Positions 13,274-24,063 of a stretch of 64,000 bases of DNA are shown piece by piece. Source of the DNA: Hymenopus coronatus (taxonomy: Eukaryota; Arthropoda; Insecta; Mantodea; Hymenopodidae); the NCBI GenBank assembly GCA_030762935.1, contig CM060896.1, positions 12,636,001 to 12,700,000 on the forward strand, in the 5' to 3' direction. Position 1 is the stretch's first letter. Every line of letters begins with the position of its first letter. The notes under the pieces were generated by a model that had not been told where the DNA came from, made no database searches, and saw only the letters and a list, made by a program, of their open reading frames with translations. The position numbers and the translations under genes are program-made.

Positions 13274-13815
13274 AGAGGTGTCTGGAAAGTAAATACATTA
13301 TTAGTGATTGTTCAAAATGCTTGAGACAATTTCTGATCCTACCAGTTGTTGAGTGTGTTTCATAATACAATTTTTGAATGCAAGGAATGTTAAGCTGAAA
13401 TTTATTGTTAACTTGTAATGACACATGAAATTATGAGAAACTGGTTAGGCAATTCAATGATGGAGAATGCAATGTTCATGATGAAGCATGGAGTGGGCAG
13501 CCTTCTATTGTCACTGTTGGTTAGGTCGAACAAGTGAATGAAGCAGTACATGAAAACAGATGGTTCACAGGAAGAATGCTTTGTGATATGTTTCCACAAA
13601 ACACGGTGTTCAGCAGTGGCTATCTTCACCGGCAGCAGCTTTCTTTGAAGAGGGCATACACAAGTGGATTCCCTGCTATGACAAATGCCTGAACAATATG
13701 GGCATCTATGTCTAAAAATAGCATAAGCAATGCTCTATCATGTACAAATAAATTTTGTTATGAAAATAAATATTTTATGCCTTTTTTTCCAAAGTGGGAC
13801 TTACTTTCTAAAAAT
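13274..13815 (+). mobile_element. Mariner-like element with internal deletion
   Basis: The coding remnant reads LVRQFNDGECNVHDEAWSGQ (helix-turn-helix region of a mariner transposase) from about 13441, with an in-frame stop, then VEQVNEAVHENRWFT. Soon after comes a C-terminal piece, FFEEGIHKWIPCYDKCLNN (about 13638-13705). The catalytic DDD core is missing between them. Candidate terminal repeats: ggtgtctggaaagtaa at 13278 and, inverted, gacttactttctaaaaatgg at 13797. At about 540 bp it is a non-autonomous deletion derivative. Confidence 0.75.
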
Positions 13816-13819
13816 GGCT

Positions 13820-14245
13820 TGCACTATGTTGCATTCCTTATGTTCACAGAGCAGTTCCATTTCTAACAGTAGCAGAGAATACTACATTATGTATGGAGAT
13901 AGCCACTTTTAGAGCTTAATCAAGTTACTATGTTACACTCCAATTGTCAAAAGAACAATCCTACATATAACACTAATAGGAATGTGACATTAAGCCTGGA
14001 AATAGTCACTTATTGAATTTGATTGGATGACTATGTTGCATTCCTTATATTTAAAATGTAGTTGTATATGCAACTCTAACAGATATGACGAAATGTCTGG
14101 GGATAGTCAATTATAGAACTTGACCAAACTACTACATTACACTGCTTCAGTTCAAAGAACAGTTCCATATCTAGCTCTACAGGAATCTGAAAACATGTGT
14201 GAGGACAGACACTAATACAACTTGATCAAGGAACGCCATCTGCTC
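13820..14245 (-). repeat. Array of ~100-bp satellite, about 4 units
   Basis: Repeating motif gttgcattccttatgttcac ... agttccatttctaacag ... gatagtcactt... with period about 103 bp, at roughly 13825, 13930, 14036 and 14130. Units are ~70% alike by eye. It begins about 90 bp past gene 1 exon 2 in transcript order, the same place the gene 2 array starts after its exon 2. Confidence 0.7.
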
Positions 14246-14336
14246 ATTAAGTATAGAAAGTAGCTCAATATATAACATTAAGTAGAAATGCATAGAAAAT
14301 GTAAAAATAATTGAAAGCATAAACCATGGGACTTAC

Positions 14337-14377
14337 CTTGGTAGTTTTGTAGAATGAAACTCTTTATCTGTTCCATA
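14337..14377 (-). CDS. Gene 1, exon 2: 41-nt microexon
   Basis: A 41-nt exon between an acceptor (ttctgttacag) and a donor (AAG/gtaagt), both on the minus strand. It is entered in phase 0 and left in phase 2, encoding YGTDKEFHSTKLP plus two bases of the next codon. The call is supported by length and phase: without it, exon 1 (ending on a whole codon) does not join the finger exon in the observed frame. The paralogue on the plus strand has an exon of the same 41 nt, with the same phase and a similar ending (FYSIKSP), at 47370-47410. It separates the N-terminal acidic exon from the finger exon. Transcript evidence would settle it. Confidence 0.8.
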
Positions 14378-14854
14378 CTGTAACAGAATAATTCACATGT
14401 AACTCACATATTCATTTCAAATTTTGACATCATCATCTTTAGGAAAATGATAAGAAGCATACACATAAGATTTGTTAAGTAATCAACAAATATATTACTT
14501 CACAACAAACGCATCACAGATAAGTGTTATTCCACCATAAAAGCACAAAGACTTTATGGGCTGAAAAGAAGTCGAAAGCTCTGGATCTACGAAGTTGTTT
14601 TATAAATTGTTAAACTGAAAACTTATTTAAACCTCTTGTCACTAGTTCAATAACTTAATTCTTCTCAAATAAAATAATTTTTGAAACACTGTCTCAGCCA
14701 GTAAAATCCAATGCTTTTAAACAAAAACGGCATTTAATTTATGCTAATGATGAAAGTTAATCAAAATTCTGCAATAACTTTTAAAATTACTGTTTATTTT
14801 AATGAGAGCAAAACTGTGGCTTAACATTTTAAAATGAGTGATAATATCAGTCAA

Positions 14855-15082
14855 ATTATGGATGAGTGGTTACACCATTTGCCTCTCATCTAGACTGCCT
14901 GGGTTCGACCCCAAGCGATGGTGTGTGAGATTTGAAGTGGACAAGCAGCACAGGGGCAAGTTTTCTCTGGTTTCCTTCACCATGACATTACACCAGTGCT
15001 CCATCTTCATTCCATGTATCATCAGTGTCATTACCTGCAGTGCCATAAGTAGAAAAGCAGGCATTAAACACTATATAAAAAA
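14855..15082 (+). mobile_element. SINE family A copy with target-site duplication
   Basis: Plus-strand copy with A-box region gagtggttacacca and B box gggttcgacccc, then the body (gtggacaagcagcacagggg, ttctctggtttcc, ccagtgctccatcttcattc, gtatcatcagtgtcatta) and tail aaacactatataaaaaaa. The 9-bp direct repeat atcagtcaa flanks it (14846-14854 and 15083-15091). Confidence 0.88.
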
Positions 15083-15285
15083 ATCAGTCAATTTACTTCC
15101 CTCATTCATATCCATTCAGACTCAGATTTGTGAAAAATTTCCCAACACAGTAAAAATTTTGAAGTTGATTCAGCATTAGTGATACAGATTTAAACTTTAT
15201 AATTCAATCACTATGAATCTTCCAAAAATTAAATGACAGATAAAGGGTAGCCTTTTTAAACAAAATTCTAATTAAAATAAAAGTA

Positions 15286-15560
15286 ACATTTCAATGGATG
15301 CTAGCTTACAACTTAATACAAGGTAATGAAACAGCTGATTTTCTGGCAAAGAAACATAAAAGGAATTACATCAAAATCATTTGCTCTACTGTCTTATCAC
15401 TCTATCAACAAAATAATTTTATTCATACAAAAAAACAAAAAACATGGGAAAGTACATATAGACACACAACTAACTAAATTAAATAATATAAAGAAAATCT
15501 TTTGTAGTACTTCTTAGCCTACAAATACGCCATGAATGTCTCAACAAATATCGAGAGGAT
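15286..15560 (+). pseudogene. LINE RNase H-domain remnant
   Basis: Translation gives FQWMLAYNLIQGNETADFLA followed by KKHKRN, matching the end of the RNase H domain in jockey/I-type non-LTR retrotransposons (the usual form is WIPSHCGIxGNExAD-LAK). About 200 nt later LRHECLNKYREDWHC resembles the C-terminal region that follows. Frame breaks are present. Confidence 0.65.
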
Positions 15561-16317
15561 TGGCATTGCATAATCTATTCTACAGTCTTTATTTTTAGCT
15601 TAATAACATACAGAGAGGTACCACATACCCTCCTACCCATCCTTCAATCAATATCCCAACACCACATCAAAATAATGGAGTGAAAGAGAGCAAATAACTT
15701 CATTGCCAATCCCAAACATTAGTTACTAACAAACTGTATTCTGTGTTTTAACAATACTGTAAATAATAAGTCCATGAAGTATAAAAACTGCAGAATTTTA
15801 TCAAAACTAGCTGGGAAGTTCTTACTTTACTGCAGGCCCAAATTTTGGGAAATGAAAACTCCATACAACATAAAGCATCCCAGCCATTTTTGCTTTATAG
15901 AACACATAGTTAACAACTTTTAATCTATACATCTCTTTTGAGTTTGCTTAATTAAGGAGATAAATTTTTTCCATGCATCACAGCAGGTTTTGAAAAGTCC
16001 AAAGTGGCTGATCTAAGAGAAGCTCATTTGCATGGCTTTTAATTGATTACCCATTTCATTCACTATTTGAAGCATAGCATTCAGATATCTTATATACATA
16101 CATTATTATGGTGCAAACTTATTTATGTTGGTTACATGTGTTTAGATTATCAAAACACAAAAAGTACAGCTGAAACTGATATTTTCACTGTCATGAGCAA
16201 GCTCACATTTCATATGAACAAAATGGAGGATATTTCCTCATGTTACTCATGTGAAGTTTTCTAAGGGGCTCCTCTACTTACAATGAAAAGGCATTTTTCC
16301 AAGTGTCAGCATTTTTT

Positions 16318-16318
16318 C

Positions 16319-16370
<52 letters not shown>

Positions 16371-16371
16371 T
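16318..16371. repeat. (AAT)n microsatellite
   Basis: About 18 uninterrupted AAT triplets in gene 1 intron 1. Confidence 0.95.
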
Positions 16372-17128
16372 ATCCATTTTACTAATTTGTGCACTGTTTT
16401 TACTCAATGTTTCACACAGTTATCTAGAATAACTGCCTGTTTATCTTCACAAGTATTAGCCATTTCACTTCATTGGTCTGCTGTACTTTTCTCCTTTCCA
16501 CTACTGATGCATTCCTTTCTCTTAGGGTTTAACGTTGGCTATCTTTCTCTAACTGCTCCATAATAATATTATTATTTTTTACCTATAGATTGTACACCAC
16601 CTGCTAATCCAGCCTAGTTATCAATCCCAGTATCACACTCTTCTTTCTGCATATTTTAATTCTCACAAGTGCAAAGTTTCTTTTTGCAGTCCCTCTAATC
16701 AACAACTTCCTCAGAGCATTTTTAATTATATTCATTATACAGAATTATTATTAGAAAAGTTTTCCTTTTAATCAAACTTCCACTTAAGATCTACAGAAAG
16801 AAACATGTGGTGATAACACTTGAGCTTTTCAATGACACTATTTCAAAGTACAATATTTACATTTTTTGTTCTTTCTTTCTTCACTAGGTCTTATAAATAA
16901 CTATAACAATAATAAAAATATCATGCCTCTAGCTCTTATAAAATGGGAAACCCCACTGCCAGTCTTATGCCCAATTACGTACTGTAGAGACCATCAACTG
17001 ATATGGGGAGGTGATGTGTCCATATATATATATATTATGCTAATGGCATTTACTTACAAATCATAGTTCAGTATTTTAGTGACAACTATAACAAATAAAA
17101 AATTGGTGCCCTCTGTCTTTAAACTTAC

Positions 17129-17522
17129 CTTAATGTCATCATAAATACACAGAGTTTCTGTTGAAGTAGTTTCCACCCAGCACTTTCCTTCTGAAATTTC
17201 TATTTTGGGCTCGAATGCACTATGTTTGCTGACTTTATTATATCCCATTACAGGATCTTCTGAAATAAATTCTCGCTGATTCTCCGAAAAAAAATTGGAA
17301 ATAACAGTCTCTTCTTCAACTTCTGTTTTGGTATCTTCATCGCAGTCCCTGCCACTTGTAACAGTTTCACTCTTAACTTTCTCTACAAAGTCTATGGAAA
17401 AAAGTTCTCTATCATTCTGTAAACAGAAGTCCAAGGGACAAGATTCTTCCTTGATTTCTTCTTTGATATCCATTTTACTGTAATTGCTGTATTTGAACGG
17501 TTCTTTTCTTCAACCAGCAAGT
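17129..17522 (-). CDS. Gene 1, exon 1: N-terminal acidic/SUMO-motif region
   Basis: First coding exon of the minus-strand zinc-finger gene. The acceptor ttttccacag ends at 17523, followed by 49 nt of 5' leader, ATG at 17473-17471, and 345 nt (115 codons) to a strong donor (AAG/gtaagt). The start is chosen because MDIK is conserved in the paralogue at 45461. The protein is acidic and lysine/glutamate-rich, opening MDIKEEIKEES. It has three Psi-K-x-E sequences (IKEE twice near the N-terminus, VKSE near residue 33) that fit the SUMO-acceptor consensus; modification itself is inference. No ZAD, BTB or KRAB domain is recognisable. The upstream acceptor implies at least one more 5' exon, probably non-coding, beyond 17.5 kb that I cannot locate. 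Confidence 0.85.
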
Positions 17523-18964
17523 CTGTGGAAAATGAAACATATATTAGTAACATATATTTTTGGTTTCTTTTTAGATAGTTAAAACTTGTTAAATTTTAAC
17601 CAATGGGACAGATTTCTTTTAAGAAGAAAAAATAATAAGAAATTGATGTAACATGTTAAGTAGAATGTTTCAAGCTCTATAGGCTGTTACCGTGCATTAC
17701 TATCCTAAAACATACTTTAATTCCCATTACTCCAAACACTAGTTTTGTAATCTTGGACAGAGCCGAGCTTTCCATGTTGCAAAAAACATTCAAATCAAAA
17801 TAGTGAGCATTACATTAGCAATTTCAATCTGGCAGTTGTTAAGCTCATTTTGTGGAGTTAAAATATTTTCAGCCAGAATCACAAAGAGAAATTTTCCTTC
17901 ATCATCTAAGCATTCAATATTATTAGTCTGATAAGACCAGTCTCTTAAGACTGGTATTGTTGAATTAACAAAGTAGTTACATGCAACATTTTAAGACAAA
18001 CAATGAAATTTACCAGAAATATAATCTCAATACACAGAACTCAGTTCTACTTCTTTCCCAGCAGTGATCTTTCAAATATCCTTGTTTTGTTTTCTATTTT
18101 CTTTCTTCATATGGTAGGCAAGAATCCAAAAGCAGAAGAGGAGTTAAGGGAAATGGTAGGGGAATAAACAGTGTCACATAGGAGTTGAAATTAGTAGGTC
18201 AATGGATTAATAAGGAAAAGGGGAAGGCAGGCAGGTGTGAGATGATATGTGTGAACAGCAGGAGAAGCGTGATAAAATTAAAAGACAAAAAGGACATCGG
18301 ATAATAGTAATAGAGAAGGCGACAGGTGGACAACAGGTAGAACATGGGAAGAACAGAAGGGAGAATAGACAGTGAAAAGGATATAATCACTGAGGTTAAG
18401 GGAGGTGTGAGAGGTGGGAACAATAAAGAGCAATATATGAACAGTTAAGAAAGAAAAAAAAAATCAAAGTACAGTAAGAAAAGGGAGATGTAGTAAATAG
18501 GCAAAAAAGTACTGGGAAACATCCACAGATCAATGGGAGATAAGGGGTAGAGTCACGATGCACAATATAACAAGGGTGTCCAGTTGTAAGGGACCCCTAC
18601 TGAAAAAAATGCTTTGACTGAGGTGAAATTTGCAGAATGTGTAAAATTGTAATACATTAGAAGTAGAAATAAATAAATACATTCATTGTCTTTCTTAAAT
18701 AATTTCAGAGTAATTGGTACAAAATTAACATTACATCATTCTCCGGTGTTTCACATATAACAGATGTTAATGTGGGTAGCTATAATTTGAGTTTTCTTCA
18801 ACAGATTTCAGCTTTTATCTGGATCTTTGCCCATATCAGTATTTGGGTCTCCTGTAACACTGTTTTACATAATATGGCATTAACCAATTATCCAATTCTT
18901 TCTACATACTAACTTTCATAGAGAAAGCTGAAATAAATTTCTATTTCCATGATACCCCCTCACC

Positions 18965-19014
<50 letters not shown>

Positions 19015-20488
19015 ACATTTTTTTTTTCTTTAATGATTAAATTCTACAGAATTAAATGAGGATTTAATAACTTTCATTTACCATATTAATCTTTGTTCGG
19101 ATCAAAGTTTCTCCAATTTAATGGAAAATGTTATCATCAAACTTCTGGTTGAGGAATGGGTAATCCAATTTCATCCTCTCTTGCTGAGCTTTTCATGAGC
19201 TATTTTTAAATATATGATACTAAAGTTTTCTCTCAGGCTTTTCAAATCTGGCATACATACACAAATGTTACTTTTACTATCATTTCTGATAAACATGTAA
19301 ATGATGTTTTAAAACTTTAAATTTATAAGATAAAGCCATAACATTCAAATTATAAATTTAAAAAGATGGCTATCTCTCTTTCCTAGATTTAGAAATAATA
19401 AAAAAATAACATTAAACTCAATCTTGGCATTTATAGAAACTTAACTGATACTGATAATTATGTAAAAATAAAAAGCTTCACATAAATTTGCTGTTTTTAA
19501 TACTTTAAATTAAAGGTTGATAAGTGTACATCTTAATAAAGATAAATTTAATCAAGAAAAGAAACACATTATCAGCACTTCTTTAATTAATAACTTTAAT
19601 AATGTCCTCATAATTAAAAAAATTGAGAAGTTTAGATATCAAAAAGCTGTTAAAGAGGTTTGTACTCTTGTGAATACAAAAGAGATTTGCTGTTTTTAAA
19701 AATGTACTTATCCTTCAGCAATAAAAATTCACAAATATTTTTAAAGATTTATATAACATATATAACATTAATTCTTCAAAATAAATTCATGATAAAAATT
19801 CCTTAGGCCTTCCTAAAAAGATAAGATTTAAAAAAACCGACATTTATTACTTAAATTGTTTAAACTGTCAACACATTTACATTAATAAATCTAAGCATTG
19901 TTTGGAAAGCAGAGTTAAGGAGCACTTAAGAACAAACAAACAGATTGACAAATCAGTGTGGCAGATAATTTTTGGTCATTTAACCATGAAATAAAACCAG
20001 AAGTTACAATACCATAAGAAACAGTACATCACCTAGCGGTGGTAACTGTAATGATGTAAATAAGCAATATGAAAAAAACTGACGTAATTAAATTTGGATT
20101 ATAAACATATCCCAATTGAATTTATAATAAGATAGGTGTAGTTTTGTCACATATTATTTATAGGTATTATATTAACAGTTTAAATTGCTTAGAAGATAAG
20201 TTTATTTTCTATTCACTCTTAGGTTCAACCGTACCAAAATAGGTCAATGTAGTCAGTGCACCACGGTACAACACAGTAGTACTGCACACAAGAATATAGT
20301 TACCTGCTAACAATTTAATTACAAAGTGAATTTACTCTTAAATGGTATAATATTCTATACAAATACCTAAGAGTTAAATTTCTGCCAATTTGTATGGTTA
20401 AACAGAACTACAAGTCCCAAAATGCAATTCATAGATTTTCACAATATTGTTTTCACAGCACCATTGCCGGTTATTGCTGTTTAGAATC
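17523..20488. other. Upstream flank of gene 1, no gene recognised
   Basis: AT-rich. 18110-18480 is strongly purine-rich on the plus strand. 18968-19013 is (CT)n. Near 18569 the phrase agggtgtccagttgtaaggg resembles a mariner terminus, but I found no partner. The 5' untranslated exon(s) of gene 1 must lie here or farther upstream. Confidence 0.5.
18968..19013. repeat. (CT)n microsatellite
   Basis: About 23 CT dinucleotides without interruption. Confidence 0.95.
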
Positions 20489-20806
20489 ATGGAAAACAAT
20501 TGCCATGAATTTCTTCTGGCATCTTCATCGAGTTACATAAAGCATAAGGCTGATAAAACTTTGACTAGTGGTGAAAAAGCTATAGCATTTAATGTTTATT
20601 GTAAGCTTTGTGAGAAATATTCAATACTTCCAGTAAAAGAGTTCACTGGAATTTTGGCTACAAATACAAACAGTGCTCACCAAGAAAAATCTGTAATGGA
20701 AAAAGTTATTGAACCCCAGAAAGAAAGAATGTGTGTGAAACGCACAATGCAAGAATGTGACGATTTTGTGAAGAATGCAATTTGCATAATAGTGCATAAT
20801 TTCTAA
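20489..20806 (+). pseudogene. N-terminal fragment of IS630/Tc1-type (DDE_3) transposase
   Basis: Open frame beginning MENNCHEFLLASSSSYIKHK, then LTSGEKAIAFNVYCKLCEKY, and ending near CDDFVKNAICIIVHNF. The GE-AI--NVY opening and the later DDF-KN-I---I--F resemble the DNA-binding N-terminus of the DDE_3 transposases at 29150 and 54435. The frame stops at 20806 and no catalytic domain follows, so it is a fragment. An upstream ATG at 20447 is in frame, but the similarity starts near 20489. Confidence 0.5.
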
Positions 20807-22320
20807 CACTTGATAAGTGTAATGAAAGAAGAAGTGTTGTTTTGGGAGATAGTTTTTGTTTATAACCTGGTTATCAAACTTGGAATGAAAAGCACAGCAT
20901 AAACAGCTCAGAAGATGATTGTGATCTGGAGGGAATAAAGCCACTTGCACAGAGCGAATAGATGTAGGTTGTTGCATATACGTTATTTCTTTTTGCTTGT
21001 GCTTTTTAGAATTAATTATTTCATGTGCATTCATATTTATGACAATGAATATTATCATCAGTGTACCTAACAGAATTTTAAGTCACTGTTTAAGTTGTCA
21101 AATTAAGGACTCTGTTCATTCACGATATGCCGCATGCATGCATCATGTGGTCATGAAAGTGTTTCAGCATTTCTGGCACAAATGGCAGAAGGCTGCATTA
21201 TAATGGTGCACAGGTCGCCTGGGTTTTGTTTTGGTGAAGATTAACTTGAGGCTGAATAGGTAATAGGTTGCAGATCACAAGTCAAGGATCCTGAGCTTAA
21301 CTTTAGGCTAGCCTTAGGTTTCTCTGCCGACGTGTGTGTGTATATATGCATTTGAAACAAAATAAGCCTTCATAAGTGCTTCCATTGTAGGAGGTGAGCA
21401 TTGGCTCACAGACTATAGCAAGTTACAGTGAATCACTGCTGTGTGGGTATATGAAACTCTATTATTCTACATAACATACCTCCTTTGTAAAGGTAAGCGT
21501 TGGCTCACACACCATCACTGAATCACCATAGTGAATCATATAATATAATATGTATTCAGAAGATTCCATAAGAGTCCTACAGAAGAATTTTCAGGGGGTA
21601 CATCGCAACTCCATGTTAAACTGAAGGGATGATGGAAGTTATGAGATAATATCACAACCCTAACTTTAGGGTGATGTGAGGACTTAGAATTAGCAAGATT
21701 AGGGAATATTGCCCATAGATTGTGGAGTGAAAGTGAAAAGGGCACTCAAAATGTAATTACATATGAAATAACTTAACTTAAACCTAAACAACAACAATTC
21801 AGATAACGTAATAATATTGAGTGACAGTGAGACATCCATAATAAGAGGCCAATTTAGGGCAGAGCTTGCCTCTACTTGTGTATGGTGTCTGGGATTGAGG
21901 CATTACTTCTACAGCAACACTCTCAACATAGTTCCAAAGCACAGGAGAGAACAGAGGGAAAGGTAAACCTTGCAAGCACCTTTCAAGGACTATTTATACT
22001 AAACTCTTCTCCTTAAGCACAGGCTGAGGGTAATTATTACCATAAAAGACAAAAGGACCTTTGCTACAAACCCTGGATATGCAGCCAACATCACCAGCAG
22101 AAACCCAAGTTGCTGGAACAGTGATGCAACTATTGCACCATTCTGGTTTATGTTGTATTTTATAATGTTTGTCTAATTTATAGAAATTTGCTGATCTGTA
22201 CACTCTTGGTTAAACCCTGCAAAGACCACATCAGAGACATCGAACAATTAATTATTAGTTAGCAATTGAATAATATCTGATCAATATCTGCCTGACTCTA
22301 GCCAAGAGATAAATGGCACT
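20807..22320. other. No gene recognised
   Basis: Contains a loose repeat of ggtgagcattggctcacaga (21393) and aggtaagcgttggctcacac (21491). Open frames here are short and unconvincing. Confidence 0.4.
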
Positions 22321-22339
22321 ATCCCTAGGGACTTACAAT

Positions 22340-22690
22340 CACCATGGTACTACATAGCAATCCACTACTCATGTTTGTTGTAATCTTGAGCTGCTCACCC
22401 AGGAAAAAAGACAATACACCAAGTGCGTGATGTTCAGAAACAAGGTGCATCCTATGAGCCATACAATGCCCACTAATCAGGTGTAGAGATATGTTTCTCC
22501 TAATTCTAGCTGCAACTTCTTTTTTATCAGTAAATACTGCCACCCCATCCAAACCAAATCCTACAAGCCTTTCTTTAAACATTTGTACACCTATGCTGTT
22601 TTCTGAGAAAGCTTGGAGACACTTTGCATTAGCATTTTCCACTGGTACTAGTTTATAGAAACAGCAGCATGTGTTATATTCCTTAGACAC
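22340..22690 (-). pseudogene. hAT-like transposase (ZNF862/KIAA1586-type) fragment
   Basis: Minus-strand frame with FYKLVPVENANAKCLQAF, then KERLVGFGLDGVAVFTDKKE, AARIRRNISLHLISGHCMAH and RMHLVSEHH. The GFG-DGA-V...G and HC-AHR-L series is characteristic of the domesticated or hAT-type transposase core in ZNF862-like proteins. It is only about 115 residues, with no BED finger or C-terminal dimerisation domain. The GFGLDG aspartate (often catalytic in hAT) is kept. Confidence 0.7.
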
Positions 22691-22695
22691 CAACT

Positions 22696-22910
22696 GTCTT
22701 GGTTTTCAAAGTGCACAAAAAAATGCTTTATAGGTTCTCTCTTTACCCATTTAAACATCCACTGACCTTGAATTATCCTTACACAGTTATACTTTCTTCT
22801 CCCTACTTTTGCTGCATCTATTTTTACTGTAACTCCATTTCCACTCAGTGTTTTTCAGTGGCACAACACCAAACTAAGCATACTTCTCTTGAGAAGCAGT
22901 AACCACCATG
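22696..22910 (-). pseudogene. Merlin/ISXO2-like transposase fragment
   Basis: Reading the minus strand downward: YCFSREVCLVW, then after a frame change GVTVKIDAAKVGRRKYN, then IIQGQWMFKWVKREP and FFVHFENQDS. This follows the core of Merlin/ISXO2-like transposases (W-xF-REVC, then EIDESKFGKRKYNRG, then VEGQWVFGGVER, then FLV-VEDR). The first catalytic Asp (KID) is present, and the following Glu-Ser has become Ala-Ala. It abuts the hAT-like fragment at about 22690. Confidence 0.65.
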
Positions 22911-23780
22911 TGAGCAGGAACATCCAGTTCATGTTGCAGAAAAATTTATCATGAATCTCTAGTTAATCAGCACATTATAAATATATGTACCATTTCCATT
23001 ATCAGGTGAACCTAGGAGAAAATAGTGTTGTCATACATGACACTTTAAAGCTCAACATCTTATTATTTTAACCAACTGTTCTTTCCAGGAGGCTCCAGAC
23101 TTCCATTGGCAACAACACTGGGACCACAGCTATGACAAATGTAAGTATTTGACAGGACAATGTAGCTTATCAGAAATGCTCTTAATTGTTCCATATCTGG
23201 CACAGTTTGAATAAATGTGCTTAAAAGTATATAACCATCACAACCTTGCACGTTTTGATGCACTCAAATTGCACATTACAAATGCACATCGGGACAAGAA
23301 ATAATCACGGGATCAAATATGTACTCTCCCCTTGACCTTGCAACATATACATTTTTTTGGGATAGTGTTTAAAGCCCGCTTCTACTGCTGCAACATATTT
23401 GCATGAGTCGCCTAGAGCCAGTGGGAAACATGGGTGAGCTATGATGAAAACAAAATAATTTAACTATATGAAAATAATTTACAGAAATAATAGGTAATAA
23501 ATGGTATCCTTAATGCAATGTGAGGCAACTTTATTTATATTTAAAAAATATACTTTGTTTAGCAGTTCTGAAGTAACTATGACCATTAACATTTACTGCC
23601 AATGTTTTCAACACTCCTGATACTGCAATTGATAGCATGATAGCTTGAGAAACCCAGAGTTTCTAGATTGAATCCCTTTTACTTGAAGTAATTTATTAAA
23701 TTAAATGTGACGGTTAATAAGGAAATCAAGGATGAAAGGAGATGAGTCCTTTAAGACTTCTTTTAAATGAAATGAAACGG
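22911..23780. other. No gene recognised; SINE A tail fragment
   Basis: Holds a short minus-strand SINE family A tail fragment at about 23351-23392 (tagtgtttaaagcccgcttc). Otherwise AT-rich with no supported feature. Confidence 0.45.
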
Positions 23781-23781
23781 T

Positions 23782-24063
23782 TTATGTTTATGGGTGCTCT
23801 TTAACTGCTGTGTTTCTTAGTGTCCCATTCTATAGGGGTGCAAAAGACCGCTTAATTTTCCTAAGGGGCCTATTTATCAGGCTTATGAGTCTTTTACATG
23901 CTGTAGATCTACAATATGGGACCAACGGCTTTACTTCCCTTCTCAAGGAAACCATGCCAAGGATTTTTATGCCCTTAAAAATCCATTGTCCTCCACTGGA
24001 TTTGAACCCGCGACCTTGGGTATATAAAGTTAGCATGGTAACCACTACACTGCAGAGGGAGAC
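23782..24063 (-). mobile_element. SINE family B copy, near full length
   Basis: Reverse complement of the family B consensus: tgggtgctctttaactgctg at one end; B box (ggatttgaacccgcg) and A-box region (agttagcatggtaaccacta) at the other. Most internal hallmarks are retained. Confidence 0.85.

Larger units (their letters stand above)
5857..14336 (-). other. Gene 1 intron 2 (8.5 kb)
   Basis: Intron between the 41-nt exon and the finger exon. It contains a satellite unit (6300-6410), SINE copies (7765-8030, 8661-8850, 10334-10550, 11405-11590), an unassigned 98-codon frame (9682-9978), a deleted mariner (13274-13815) and a satellite array (13820-14245). Stretches without an assigned feature (e.g. 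6410-7760, 8850-9680, 11590-13270) are AT-rich and I see nothing coding in them. Confidence 0.7.
14378..17128 (-). other. Gene 1 intron 1 (2.75 kb)
   Basis: Contains a SINE (14855-15082), a LINE RNase H remnant (15286-15560) and an (AAT)n microsatellite (16318-16371). The rest (15.56-17.1 kb) is AT-rich with no coding signal I can support. Confidence 0.7.

Noticed and set aside
13820..14245. CRISPR-like array (regular ~100-bp repeats)
   Set aside because: The whole unit is the repeat with no unique spacers, in an intron of a eukaryotic gene; it is satellite DNA.
14838..15179. 113-codon open frame
   Set aside because: Lies across SINE family A and its flanks; no coding signal beyond the SINE.
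18199..18423. Leu/Ser/Phe-rich 74-codon minus-strand frame
   Set aside because: Product of the purine-rich tract on the other strand; low complexity, no domain.
18566..18590. Transposon terminus (agggtgtccagttgtaaggg)
   Set aside because: No inverted partner or transposase found nearby; left as a note only.
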